DNA from: Bryobacteraceae bacterium
GTDB lineage: Bacteria; Acidobacteriota; Terriglobia; Bryobacterales; Bryobacteraceae
Assembly (NCBI GenBank): GCA_041394945.1
Contig: JAWKHH010000001.1
Coordinates: 248,001 to 312,000, forward strand
DNA: 64,000 bases
Reading direction: 5' to 3'
The notes under the pieces: model-generated
Told to the model about the DNA's origin: nothing
Databases searched by the model: none
Seen by the model: only the letters and a program-made list of their open reading frames with translations
In this document: in pieces, positions 50,599 to 59,025 of the stretch
How the letters are laid out: the number at the start of each line of letters is the position of its first letter
Position numbering within the stretch: the first letter of the stretch is position 1
Made by a program: the position numbers and the translations under genes

Positions 50599-51828
50599 AT
50601 GCGATTCGCGCCCATCGTGCTGCTGGCCGCGGCCGGCTGTCTCCATGCCGGCGAGGCCGATGCCGAAGCCGTTCTGTCGTCGCTGCGCGGGCGGCACCTG
50701 CCTTATGGCATGGTGGCCGATCCGGTCTTCGACGGACCGGAGTCCGATCAAGTGATCGTGTACACGCATTGCGGCGACTCGGCGATTTGGACGGGTCACT
50801 TGCTGGCGGCGGAGTCTTTCCGCTATGCGGTGACCCGATCCGATGACGCGATGGTCGGCGTGCTGTACGCTCTCGACGGGATTCGCAAGTTGATCGACGT
50901 CACGGGCAACGATCTGCTGGCGCGATGCGCTTTTCCGTCGGACTCTCCGTATGCCACCAGCTGGATCTCCGAGGAGAGCCAGCATGGGCACTATTCGGGC
51001 ATCGTGGACGGGCAGGCGTGGACGTGGATCGGCGATACTTCACGCGACCAGTACCTGGGCGTTTTCTTCGGGCTTACGGCGGCCTGGAACGCGGTGGACG
51101 ACGCACGGGTACGGGGCGGAGTGGCAGCGCTCGCGACACGGCTGCTGCGGAACCTGGACGATCACGGATGGGCGGTGACGATGCCGGACGGACGCTTGAG
51201 CACCTCGTTCGGAGCGCGAGCGGATCAGCGGCTGATGATGCTGAAGCTCGGGCGGCGGGTGAATCCCGGTAAGTTCGAGACGCGGTACAAGTGGGGCGCG
51301 CCGTTCCTGGCCCCGGGCGTGGCGGCTCCGATCGCGTTCGAGGTGCTGGAACCGCACGATTCCTACTTCAAGTTCAACCTCGACCATATCGTGTTCTACG
51401 GGCTGTTGACGGGCGGCGACTCGTCGTGGCTGGAGGCGAACTACCGGAACGGTTTCGCGCTGCTGAGGCGGACGACGGACGATCATGGGAACGCGTTCTT
51501 CGACGCAGTGGAACTGGCGGTGAACGGCCCGAACGCCGCGCGGGACGAACGCATCGCGCTGCTGCTCGATGCGTGGCTGACGCGTCCGAGGCGCGATTTT
51601 GGAGTCGACCTGAGGGGCGAGCGCGAAGCTTGCGGAGAGAACCAAGCTTGCCACGCGATCGAAGTGCCGCTGCGCGTGACCACGGACTTCTTGTGGCAAC
51701 GCAGCCCGTTTCAGCTTTACGGCGGCGGATCCGGACGCATTGAGGGAGCAGGGATCGACTACCTGCTTCCCTATTGGATGGTGCGGTATTGTCTAGGGGC
51801 GGCCGGGGACGGGTGGTCCGGGCGCTGA
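50599..51828 (+). CDS. lipoprotein of unknown function, probable alpha-helical barrel
   Basis: 409 residues. The N terminus ends in a lipobox-like AAAGC (MRFAPIVLLAAAGC, Cys14), suggesting lipid attachment. The body is helical with W/D/H-rich turns (DSAIWTGHLLAAESFRYAV, LRNLDDHGWAVTMPDGRLST), resembling the repeating helices of alpha/alpha-barrel glycosidases or lyases, and includes several His/Asp residues. I cannot name the family. The end overlaps the convergent GAF-ANTAR gene by 36 bases. Confidence 0.65.
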   Translation: MRFAPIVLLAAAGCLHAGEADAEAVLSSLRGRHLPYGMVADPVFDGPESDQVIVYTHCGDSAIWTGHLLAAESFRYAVTRSDDAMVGVLYALDGIRKLIDVTGNDLLARCAFPSDSPYATSWISEESQHGHYSGIVDGQAWTWIGDTSRDQYLGVFFGLTAAWNAVDDARVRGGVAALATRLLRNLDDHGWAVTMPDGRLSTSFGARADQRLMMLKLGRRVNPGKFETRYKWGAPFLAPGVAAPIAFEVLEPHDSYFKFNLDHIVFYGLLTGGDSSWLEANYRNGFALLRRTTDDHGNAFFDAVELAVNGPNAARDERIALLLDAWLTRPRRDFGVDLRGEREACGENQACHAIEVPLRVTTDFLWQRSPFQLYGGGSGRIEGAGIDYLLPYWMVRYCLGAAGDGWSGR

Positions 51829-52563
51829 CGGGTTGAAGCCGGACTCGGCTTCGCGTTTGCGGTTGAGTTCCTCGGCGAGGATGATGGCCTCGGCGAGTTC
51901 GCGCATCGGGCGGCGCATGCGCCTGGATTCCCCGCGAAGGCGCAGGTAGGCCTCCTCCTCCGAGAGTCCATGGTTCTTCTGGAGAATCCCCTTGGCGCGT
52001 TCGACCATCTTGCGGGTGCGGAGTTCCTCGAGCAGGCGAAGGTTCTCTTCGTAGAGGGCGGCACGCGCGATGGCGTTGCCCATTTGTTCACCGATGAAGG
52101 TGAGCAGAGAGATCTCGCTGGACGAGTGGTTGTAGGTTTTGCGGTGGTGAGTATTGACGACGCCGATGAGGTCGCCGCCACTGACGAGTGGTACAGAGAG
52201 GAAGGCCTCGTAGGTATCCTCGATCAGGTGGGAGAAGCGTTTGAAGCGGCGGTCCGAGGACGCGTTGCTGGGTAGAGCGACGACGGACTTATGTTCGGCG
52301 ACCCAGCCGGTGATGCCTTCACCGACTTTCATGCGGAGTGAACCGAGGTCGCCAGCGTGGGGCAACTGCGAAGCGCGAAGAACGATTTCGTTGTTTTCCT
52401 TGTCGATCAAGTACACAAGACACGCATCGCAGGATGTCACCTGGACGGTGAGCCCGAGCACCTCGCCCAGCATCTCGTCGAGGCTCAGTTCGGAACTGAC
52501 GATGCTGCTGATACGATGGAGCAGGTCGACTTGGTTGTGCGGAACTTCCATGACGTGGCCCAT
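51793..52563 (-). CDS. GAF-ANTAR RNA antiterminator
   Basis: 256 residues. Residues about 10-165 form a GAF domain (SLDEMLGEVLGLTVQVTSCDACLVYLID, LRMKVGEGITGWVAEH). Residues about 175-235 form an ANTAR domain (VERAKGILQKNHGLSEEEAYLRLRGES, then a basic RRMRRP stretch). ANTAR proteins bind a pair of small RNA hairpins and prevent termination. GAF probably senses a ligand. A flexible Pro-rich tail ends the protein. Target RNAs were not found. Divergent from the DUF6282 gene. Confidence 0.86.
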   Translation of the reverse strand: MGHVMEVPHNQVDLLHRISSIVSSELSLDEMLGEVLGLTVQVTSCDACLVYLIDKENNEIVLRASQLPHAGDLGSLRMKVGEGITGWVAEHKSVVALPSNASSDRRFKRFSHLIEDTYEAFLSVPLVSGGDLIGVVNTHHRKTYNHSSSEISLLTFIGEQMGNAIARAALYEENLRLLEELRTRKMVERAKGILQKNHGLSEEEAYLRLRGESRRMRRPMRELAEAIILAEELNRKREAESGFNPSAPGPPVPGRP

Positions 52564-52623
52564 TCGAATTCCAGGTTACGGCGGAATGATCAAGCGTTCC
52601 AATCCAAAATTTCTATGGAGGCC

Positions 52624-53502
52624 ATGGTGAAGGGACTATTGCTGGCGGCCGCGGCGTGGATCGTTCAGGGACAGACACTTACGGGCGTAGTCGACATTCA
52701 CATGCATTCGGGGCCTGACAGCGTGCCGAGATCGATCGACTCGCTTTCGGCGGCTCGACTGGCGAAGCAGCGCGGTTTGCGGGCGATTGTATTAAAAAAT
52801 CACTACGAACCAACGGCGGCCTTGGCGGGCTTGGCGCGGCAGGAGGCGCCTGGGCTGGCGGTGTTTGGGGGGATCGCACTGAACGGGACGGTTGGCGGAA
52901 TCAATGCGGCGGCGGTTGAGCGCATGACCCGGGTGGAAGGGGGTTATGGACGCATCGTGTGGATGCCAACGTTCGATTCAGAGAACCAGGTGAAGTTCAA
53001 CCAAGAGAAGCGGGCCTGGGTGAGCGTGTCCCGGGAGCGGAAACTGCTACCTGCAGTAAGCGAGGTTATCGGCTTGATTGCGAAGCACAACCTCGTGCTG
53101 GCGACCGGGCATTCGACGCCGGCGGAAGTGAAGATGCTGGTGGCGGAGGGCCGGAGGCAGGGAGTACGGCGGATTGTGGTGACGCATGGGATGCTGGCTC
53201 CGGTATCGATGACCATTGCGCAAATGCGCGAGGTAGCGGAGATGGGTGCGTTTGTCGAGTTCGTGGGGAACGCGATGGTCGGGACGACAAAATCCGTGTC
53301 GTTCGCGGACTATGCAAGAGCGATGCGGAGCGTTGGAATCGAGCGGTCTATTCTGTCGAGCGATTTGGGGCAAGCGGGGAATCCACTGCATCCGGACGGG
53401 TTGCTCGAGATCTTCGCCGGATTGCGGGGAGCCGGGATGAGCGAGGCGGAGATCGAACGGGTGGCGAAAACGAATCCGGCGGCGCTGCTAGGCCTCGACT
53501 AG
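52624..53502 (+). CDS. DUF6282-like metal-dependent hydrolase-type protein
   Basis: 292 residues, with a hydrophobic N terminus (GLLLAAAAWIVQGQ) that may be a signal peptide. The barrel reads VVDIHMHSGPDSVPRSID, ATGHSTPAEVKML, VVTHGML and LSSDLGQAGNPLHPDGL, the usual His and Asp positions of an amidohydrolase-type site (HxH, H, H, D). The reaction is unknown. An in-frame ATG at 52615 is an equal start candidate. It overlaps the enolase-superfamily gene at 53499-53502, convergent. Confidence 0.7.
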   Translation: MVKGLLLAAAAWIVQGQTLTGVVDIHMHSGPDSVPRSIDSLSAARLAKQRGLRAIVLKNHYEPTAALAGLARQEAPGLAVFGGIALNGTVGGINAAAVERMTRVEGGYGRIVWMPTFDSENQVKFNQEKRAWVSVSRERKLLPAVSEVIGLIAKHNLVLATGHSTPAEVKMLVAEGRRQGVRRIVVTHGMLAPVSMTIAQMREVAEMGAFVEFVGNAMVGTTKSVSFADYARAMRSVGIERSILSSDLGQAGNPLHPDGLLEIFAGLRGAGMSEAEIERVAKTNPAALLGLD

Positions 53503-54605
53503 CCGATTCGGTACCGCTGCAGTTGGGAGGGGATGAGGCGCCAGCCGAAGCCTGGATCCGTACGGGGCTCGATGTGCCCGTCTTTCGCAGACATCGGATT
53601 CGCGAGGACCGTGTCGAACATCTTCACTTTCGTGGCTTCGACGAAGTACTCGATGAAGAGGCCGTTGGGAATGGCAGCGAGCAACTGGGTGTGGACATCC
53701 CAGTTGTAGTGGGGCGCGATGGGGACATCGAACGCTGAGGCCATGTGAGCGATCTTGAGCCATTCGCCGACTCCGCCGCAGACAGTGGCGTCGGGTTGGA
53801 GAATCGATGCGGCGCGACGGTGGAGGAGGTCCGCAAAGGCCCAGCGAGTGGCTTCGAGTTCTCCCGTAGCGACGGGCGTGCGGATGGCTTCGGCGATGCG
53901 AGCCATGGCGTAGACGTTGTCGGCGCGTACGGGTTCTTCGATCCAGTACGGGTTGAACTCGTCGAGCCGGCGCATGGCGGCGATCGCCGCGGGGGCATCG
54001 GGCCAGCCGCCGTTGGCATCAAGGAGAATATCGAAACTTTCGCCGACGGCGTTGCGGATGGCGCCCAAGCGGGCAGCGTCTTCGGCGGCGGAGAACTTGC
54101 CGACTTTCAGCTTGGCGGCGGTAAAGCCGAGCTCGGCGTAGCCGGCATATTCGGCAGCGAGTTCGTCGAGGGTCTGGCCGGGACGGAAGTAGCCGCCGGT
54201 GGCGTAACAGCGCATCCGCCTCGCGTACACGCCGCAGAGTTCCATTACGGGGAGCCGTGCGTACTGACCGCGAAGATCCCAGAGAGCGATGTCGATGGCG
54301 CTGATGGCACGGAGCGCGGCGCCACGCCGACCAGCCTGAATCGACTGGCGGTACATTTCGGCCCACAGCTTTTCGGAATCGGCAACGGAGGCGCCCACGA
54401 GGATGGGTTCAAAGATCGACTTGGCCATGGACACCATGGCGAGGCTCGCGTCGTAGCCGAGGGTGAAGCCGGAACCAGTGAGCCCGTCATCGGTGGTGAT
54501 GAAAACGAGGTAGTGGTCGCGATGGGTGATGAGGCGGATGGCGTCGCTGACGGGACTCGGCAGCGGAATGGAAATCGCCATCGACTCGACCTTGGCGATT
54601 TTCAT
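53499..54605 (-). CDS. enolase-superfamily enzyme (mandelate racemase group)
   Basis: 368 residues. The metal and catalytic set of the mandelate racemase subgroup is complete: K165/K167 (KLKVG), D196 (DANGG), E223/E224 (IEEPV), E249 (ATGELE), D272 (LQPDAT) and H299 (APHYNW). It abstracts a proton from a carboxylate substrate, giving dehydration or racemisation of a sugar acid or similar. It is last in the large operon after accC, from which it starts by a 4-base overlap. Confidence 0.88.
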   Translation of the reverse strand: MKIAKVESMAISIPLPSPVSDAIRLITHRDHYLVFITTDDGLTGSGFTLGYDASLAMVSMAKSIFEPILVGASVADSEKLWAEMYRQSIQAGRRGAALRAISAIDIALWDLRGQYARLPVMELCGVYARRMRCYATGGYFRPGQTLDELAAEYAGYAELGFTAAKLKVGKFSAAEDAARLGAIRNAVGESFDILLDANGGWPDAPAAIAAMRRLDEFNPYWIEEPVRADNVYAMARIAEAIRTPVATGELEATRWAFADLLHRRAASILQPDATVCGGVGEWLKIAHMASAFDVPIAPHYNWDVHTQLLAAIPNGLFIEYFVEATKVKMFDTVLANPMSAKDGHIEPRTDPGFGWRLIPSQLQRYRIG

Positions 54606-55942
54606 AGCAGGCGATCGAGGAAGTGCGTATCGAGCTTGGCGGAGACGAAGTCCGGATGTTCGAGGATGCGAAGGTGGAGCGGAATCGTCGTGTAGATTCC
54701 TTCGACCACGAACATCTCGAGGGCGCGGCGCATGCGCGCGATGGCTTCGTCACGGGTGCCGCCGTGAGCGATGAGTTTGGCGACGAGGGAGTCGTAGTAA
54801 GGCGGGATGACGCCGTCGGTGTAGGCAGCGGTGTCGACCCGGATGCCGATGCCGCCAGGGAGATTGAGGCCGGTGATGCGGCCGGGTGAGGGGGTAAACT
54901 TCCCGGGGTGCTCCGCGTTGATGCGGCACTCGATGGCATGGCCGCGAAGTTCGGTCTGCTCAGGGAGAACGTCGTCGAGGCGGGCGCCGGCCGCGATGAG
55001 AATCTGACTCTTCACGAGATCGACGCCGGTGATCAACTCGGTGACGGGATGCTCCACCTGGATGCGGGCGTTGACCTCAATGAAGAAGAGATCGCCCGAG
55101 GCGGGATCCATCAGGAACTCAACCGTGCCCGCGTTCTGATAGCCAACCTCCGCGAGCGCCACCTCGAGACGCCTGGAGATCGAGGCGCGGAGTTCGGCCG
55201 ATACCGCCGGCGAGGGTGCTTCTTCGACCAGCTTCTGGTGGCGGCGCTGAATGGAACACTCCCGTTCGCCGAGGACGCGGACGGCGCCGTATTCGTCGGC
55301 GAGGACCTGGAACTCAATGTGGCGGGGAGCAGTGATGAACTTCTCAAGGTAAACGTCCGGGCAGGAGAACGCCGCAGCGGCTTCCTGCTGGGCCTGAGAA
55401 AGGAGCGAGGGGAGTTCGGCGGCTGACTGCACGACGCGCATGCCGCGGCCGCCGCCGCCCGCGGAGGCCTTTACAAGGACGGGATAGCCGATGCGCTCCG
55501 CGATCTCGGCCGCTTCTTCGGGTGAATGGACGATGCCATCAGAGCCGGAAAGAATGGCGATGCCAGCCGCCTTCATGGCCGCACGGGCTTCCTGTTTAAG
55601 GCCCATGAGGCGGGTGACGTCCGGAGGCGGTCCGATGAACTTGATGTTGGATTCGCTGCACACTTCGGCGAAACGCGGATTTTCGCTGAGGAAGCCATAG
55701 CCGGGATGGATGGCGTCGACGTTGGTGATCTCGGCAGCGCTGATGACGGAGGGGATATCGAGGTAGCTGCGGGCGCTCTTGGCGGGCCCGATGCAGATGG
55801 CCTCGTCGGCGAAGCGGACGTGGAGGGAGTGACGATCGGCTTCGGAGTAGACGGCGACGGTCTTGACACCGAGATCGCGGCATGCGCATATGACGCGGAG
55901 CGCGATTTCGCCTCGGTTGGCGATCAGGATCTTTCGGAACAT
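54602..55942 (-). CDS. accC: acetyl-CoA carboxylase biotin carboxylase subunit
   Basis: 446 residues, normal length. ATP-grasp domain with KILIANRGEIALRVI, GYPVLVKASAGGGGRGMRVV, IEVNARIQVEHPVTE and a C-terminal domain with IECRINAEHP. It carboxylates the biotin of BCCP with bicarbonate and ATP. Starts at the last base of accB (TGATG). accA and accD are elsewhere. Confidence 0.95.
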   Translation of the reverse strand: MFRKILIANRGEIALRVICACRDLGVKTVAVYSEADRHSLHVRFADEAICIGPAKSARSYLDIPSVISAAEITNVDAIHPGYGFLSENPRFAEVCSESNIKFIGPPPDVTRLMGLKQEARAAMKAAGIAILSGSDGIVHSPEEAAEIAERIGYPVLVKASAGGGGRGMRVVQSAAELPSLLSQAQQEAAAAFSCPDVYLEKFITAPRHIEFQVLADEYGAVRVLGERECSIQRRHQKLVEEAPSPAVSAELRASISRRLEVALAEVGYQNAGTVEFLMDPASGDLFFIEVNARIQVEHPVTELITGVDLVKSQILIAAGARLDDVLPEQTELRGHAIECRINAEHPGKFTPSPGRITGLNLPGGIGIRVDTAAYTDGVIPPYYDSLVAKLIAHGGTRDEAIARMRRALEMFVVEGIYTTIPLHLRILEHPDFVSAKLDTHFLDRLL

Positions 55943-56415
55943 CAGGCAGGCCGGATAGAGAAGAGGGCCTCACCGTATTCGACGGGACGGCCATTTTCGA
56001 CGAGGCGGGCGACTATCACGCCGGCCTGTTCGGCTTCAATCTCGTTCATGAGTTTCATGGACTCGATGATGCAGAGCACCTGACCGGCCTGCACGTGGTC
56101 ACCGGGTTTGACGAAAGCCGCGGAGCCAGGGCTGGGACTTTCGTAGAAGGTTCCGACGATGGGAGCCTTGACCAGGACGAGGTTAGAGTCCGAAGTGAGG
56201 GCGACGGGGTTCACGGTTTCGGCCACCATGGGTGATGTGGCGGCAGGGGCGCCGCCAACCGCCGAAGAATGCGAGGGGTGGAGAACGATTTCGGGAGAAG
56301 CGATGCCGACGGAGCGGCGGATGCGGACGCGGTTGCCGCCCCGTTCGAGCTCGAGTTCGGCAATGCCGCTCTCGTTGACGAGGTCGATCAACTGTTTGAT
56401 TTCATCAATGGTCAT
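55942..56415 (-). CDS. accB: acetyl-CoA carboxylase biotin carboxyl carrier protein
   Basis: 157 residues. An N-terminal helix (TIDEIKQLIDLVNESGIAELEL), a flexible Ala/Pro/Ser linker (residues about 36-75) and a biotinyl domain whose target is K121 in IIESMKLMNE. The SPMVAETV and VLVKAPIVGTF strands fit. It carries the carboxylated biotin between AccC and the transcarboxylase. Follows pepP by 4 bases. Confidence 0.95.
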   Translation of the reverse strand: MTIDEIKQLIDLVNESGIAELELERGGNRVRIRRSVGIASPEIVLHPSHSSAVGGAPAATSPMVAETVNPVALTSDSNLVLVKAPIVGTFYESPSPGSAAFVKPGDHVQAGQVLCIIESMKLMNEIEAEQAGVIVARLVENGRPVEYGEALFSIRPA

Positions 56416-56419
56416 TGGG

Positions 56420-57487
56420 TCAGATTTCGATCCAGTCTTTCGGAGTGGGTGTGAGTACCTCGCAGCCGGTGGGGGTTACCAGGACGACGTCTTCGATTCG
56501 CACGCCGCCGAACCCTTCGCTGTAGACGCCGGGCTCGATGGTGATAGCCATACCGGAACGGAGAACGGTACGGTCGTTCTTGCGGAGGCCGGGACCTTCA
56601 TGGATTTCGAGGCCGAGGCCGTGGCCGGTGGAATGGGTGAAGAGGTCATCCAAATTGCGGTTTCGGAGTGATTCGCGCGCGGCGCGGTCGACGGATGCGG
56701 CGGTTACGCCATCGCGAACGGCATCAATCGCGGCGAGTTGTGATTCGAGAACGGCTTGATAGAACTGTTTTGCTCTCCGGGTGGGTTTCCCCGTGTGGAC
56801 GACTCGAGTCATATCACTCGAGTAGCCCCCGTAGAGGGCACCCATGTCGACCAATAATAGCGCATTCGGAAGGATGGGCGCGTGGGAAGGACGGGCGTGG
56901 GGGAGGGCGGAACGAGGGCCAGACGCAACGATGGGGTCAAAGGAGGGGCCTTCGGCGCCGAGACGGCGCTGGCGGTAATCGATTTCCGCAGCCAGATCGG
57001 CCTCGGTAACCCCAGGCTTCCACGTCCTTAGGGCGGCTTGGTAGGCGTCGGAATTGATTTGGATGGACTGGCGAATCAGGGCGACTTCAGCCGTTGACTT
57101 GATCATGCGGTGGGCTTCGATCAAGCCGGACACGGGACGGAGCCTGGCGGCCTCGGCCCAGGCCGAGTGAGTGGCCACGGTGAGATTGACCGGGTCGAAA
57201 CCGACGCGCTTGATACGTTTCAGGCGTGGGATCAGGGCGTTGCGAGTGGGTCCACGCGAAACGTTGATTCGGCAGATTGTCTCCTCGCGAGCCTGGATGC
57301 CATAGCGGGGATCGGTGTAGAGGGTAGCGCGGGTGGGCTCCAGCAGGAGGATCGCGTTGGAGCCAGTGAATCCGGTTAGGTAGCGGACATTGGGTAGCGA
57401 CGTTACGAGCAGCGCGTCAACACGGTGTGCCGCCAAGGCTGCCGCAACCGCGCGACGGCGGTCTCCATACTCAGTGGCGGGGATCAT
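56420..57487 (-). CDS. Xaa-Pro aminopeptidase / M24 metallopeptidase
   Basis: 355 residues. The pita-bread site is complete: D in LLLVDMGALYGG, D in YSSDMTRVVH, H in STGHGLGLEIHEGP, E in MAITIEPGVY and E in GVRIEDVVLV. The N-terminal creatinase-like domain opens with VDALLVTSLPNVRYLTGFTG. It removes an N-terminal residue before Pro. It overlaps qor by 4 bases and precedes accB, a frequent pepP-accB-accC order. Confidence 0.93.
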   Translation of the reverse strand: MIPATEYGDRRRAVAAALAAHRVDALLVTSLPNVRYLTGFTGSNAILLLEPTRATLYTDPRYGIQAREETICRINVSRGPTRNALIPRLKRIKRVGFDPVNLTVATHSAWAEAARLRPVSGLIEAHRMIKSTAEVALIRQSIQINSDAYQAALRTWKPGVTEADLAAEIDYRQRRLGAEGPSFDPIVASGPRSALPHARPSHAPILPNALLLVDMGALYGGYSSDMTRVVHTGKPTRRAKQFYQAVLESQLAAIDAVRDGVTAASVDRAARESLRNRNLDDLFTHSTGHGLGLEIHEGPGLRKNDRTVLRSGMAITIEPGVYSEGFGGVRIEDVVLVTPTGCEVLTPTPKDWIEI

Positions 57488-58461
57488 TTCGCCGGATCGA
57501 GGAGGAGTTTTCCGGTGGTTTTGCGCCCGGCCAGGTCGGTGTGGGCCTGGGCGACTTCCGACATCGGGTAGATACGTTCGAGGTGGAGTCTGAGCGTGCC
57601 CTTGGCGATGGCGCCGAGGACATCGCCAGCGCGCCAGAGAAGTTCTTCCCGATTGGCGGCATGGTGGGCAAGCGTGGGGCGGGTGAGGAAGAGGGAGCCC
57701 TTCTGGTTCAGCACGAGGGGGGCGACGGGCGGGACCGGTCCGGACGCGTTGCCGTAGGAGACCATGAGGCCGCGAGGACGGAGGGAGTCAATGGAGCCGT
57801 CGAAGGTGGAAGCGCCGACGGAATCGTAGACGACGTCGACACCGCGGCCATCAGTAAGGCGCCGGGTTTCCTTGGCGAAATCGGCTTCACTGTAGAGAAT
57901 GATCTCGTCCGCACCGGCTTGTTTGGCTCTGTCCGCCTTCTCCGGAGTGGAGACGGTGCCGATGACGCGGGCGCCGAGAGCTTTCGCCATTTGGATGAGA
58001 ATGAGGCCGACCCCGCCGGCGGCGGCATGGACGAGGCATGTGTCGCCCTTCTTGAGCGGCCAGGTGGAGTGGGTGAGGTAGTGGGCGGTCATGCCCTGGA
58101 GCATGGCGGCGGCAGCCTGATCCAAGGCGAGAGCGTCTGGAACCTTCACGAGCTGCCAGGCCGGAACGGCGTGATATTCCGCGTAGGAACCGCGGTTCAT
58201 GGCATAGGCGACACGGTCTCCTGGGGCGACTTCGGTGACTCCGTCACCGATCGACTCGACGGTACCGGCCGCTTCCATGCCAAGGACGACGGGGGATTCG
58301 GGAGCCTTGTAGAGTCCGGTCCGGAAATAGATGTCGATGAAGTTGACGCCGGAGTTGGCGATCTTGACCAGCGCCTGGCCGGGGCCGGGCGCGGGGGCGG
58401 CGACATCTTCGAGTTTCATGCTCTCGGGGCCGCCGGTTTGATGGACGAGGATAGCTTTCAT
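57484..58461 (-). CDS. NADPH:quinone oxidoreductase family (zeta-crystallin type)
   Basis: 325 residues, MDR superfamily without zinc Cys residues. The N-terminal GroES-like part has VNFIDIYFRTGLY and VLGMEAAGTVESIG; the NADPH loop is VHAAAGGVGLILIQMA. It reduces quinones or other enones. Overlaps the neighbouring genes by 4 bases each, so it belongs to the operon; link to ilv and acc genes is unexplained. Confidence 0.9.
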   Translation of the reverse strand: MKAILVHQTGGPESMKLEDVAAPAPGPGQALVKIANSGVNFIDIYFRTGLYKAPESPVVLGMEAAGTVESIGDGVTEVAPGDRVAYAMNRGSYAEYHAVPAWQLVKVPDALALDQAAAAMLQGMTAHYLTHSTWPLKKGDTCLVHAAAGGVGLILIQMAKALGARVIGTVSTPEKADRAKQAGADEIILYSEADFAKETRRLTDGRGVDVVYDSVGASTFDGSIDSLRPRGLMVSYGNASGPVPPVAPLVLNQKGSLFLTRPTLAHHAANREELLWRAGDVLGAIAKGTLRLHLERIYPMSEVAQAHTDLAGRKTTGKLLLDPAK

Positions 58462-59021
58462 GATCGTGGCCTTAGCTGTCTACGGAGGTGGACTGTAGCA
58501 GCATAGGTTAACAGATAGGCGAGGGTAAAGGGAAACGCGGCGAGACGGGCGAGGAGACGAACGGCGCCGGAGCCGGCTAGCCCGGCGCGGAAGAGGAAGA
58601 AGTAGCGGACTGTTTTCCAATTGGAATAGTCGAGCCAGAAGTAGTCGCCGTTTTCGTTGAGGATGAAGGTCTTGGCGGGAACGTGCGCGGCGATGGCCCA
58701 TTTCCACTTGGTCATGATGGGTTCGCCAGAGCAGATGAGTCCGAGGACGGCAGGTCGTCGGGCGTTCAGGGTCTGATAGAGGCGCGTGCGCGCGCCGGGG
58801 CCGGTGTAGTCGGCGGTGCGAAAGACTTGGCCCTTCGCGGGGTCAAAGGTCTTAGGGAGGCCGGCGTAGCAGGTGACGAGGTCGAGGGTTTGGAGGGTGT
58901 CCTTGTGATGCTCGTAGATTCCGGGAAGGAGATCTTCGAGCAGGTGCCGGGAACCGCTTTCGATGACGATGACCTTCGAAAAAGCGGGAACGTGCCTGGA
59001 GAGGAGGTGGCGGGTAGCCAC
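58458..59021 (-). CDS. conserved-looking protein with C-terminal membrane segment, unknown function
   Basis: 187 residues. A soluble first part (FSKVIVIESGSRHLLEDLLPG, TLQTLDLVTCYAGLP) resembles a nucleotide-sugar-binding or glycosyltransferase-like strand pattern, a middle with TKWKWAIAAHVPAKTFI and NENGDYFWLDYSNW, and one or two helices at the end (AFPFTLAYLLTYAATVHL). The ATG follows cimA by 4 bases and the stop overlaps qor by 4. No family assigned. Confidence 0.55.
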   Translation of the reverse strand: MATRHLLSRHVPAFSKVIVIESGSRHLLEDLLPGIYEHHKDTLQTLDLVTCYAGLPKTFDPAKGQVFRTADYTGPGARTRLYQTLNARRPAVLGLICSGEPIMTKWKWAIAAHVPAKTFILNENGDYFWLDYSNWKTVRYFFLFRAGLAGSGAVRLLARLAAFPFTLAYLLTYAATVHLRRQLRPRS

Positions 59022-59025
59022 TGAG

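Noticed and set aside
44400..50600. Replication origin proper (oriC)
   Set aside because: No dnaA, dnaN or DnaA-box cluster was seen; only the skew change supports it, so it is kept as a finding and not annotated as an origin.
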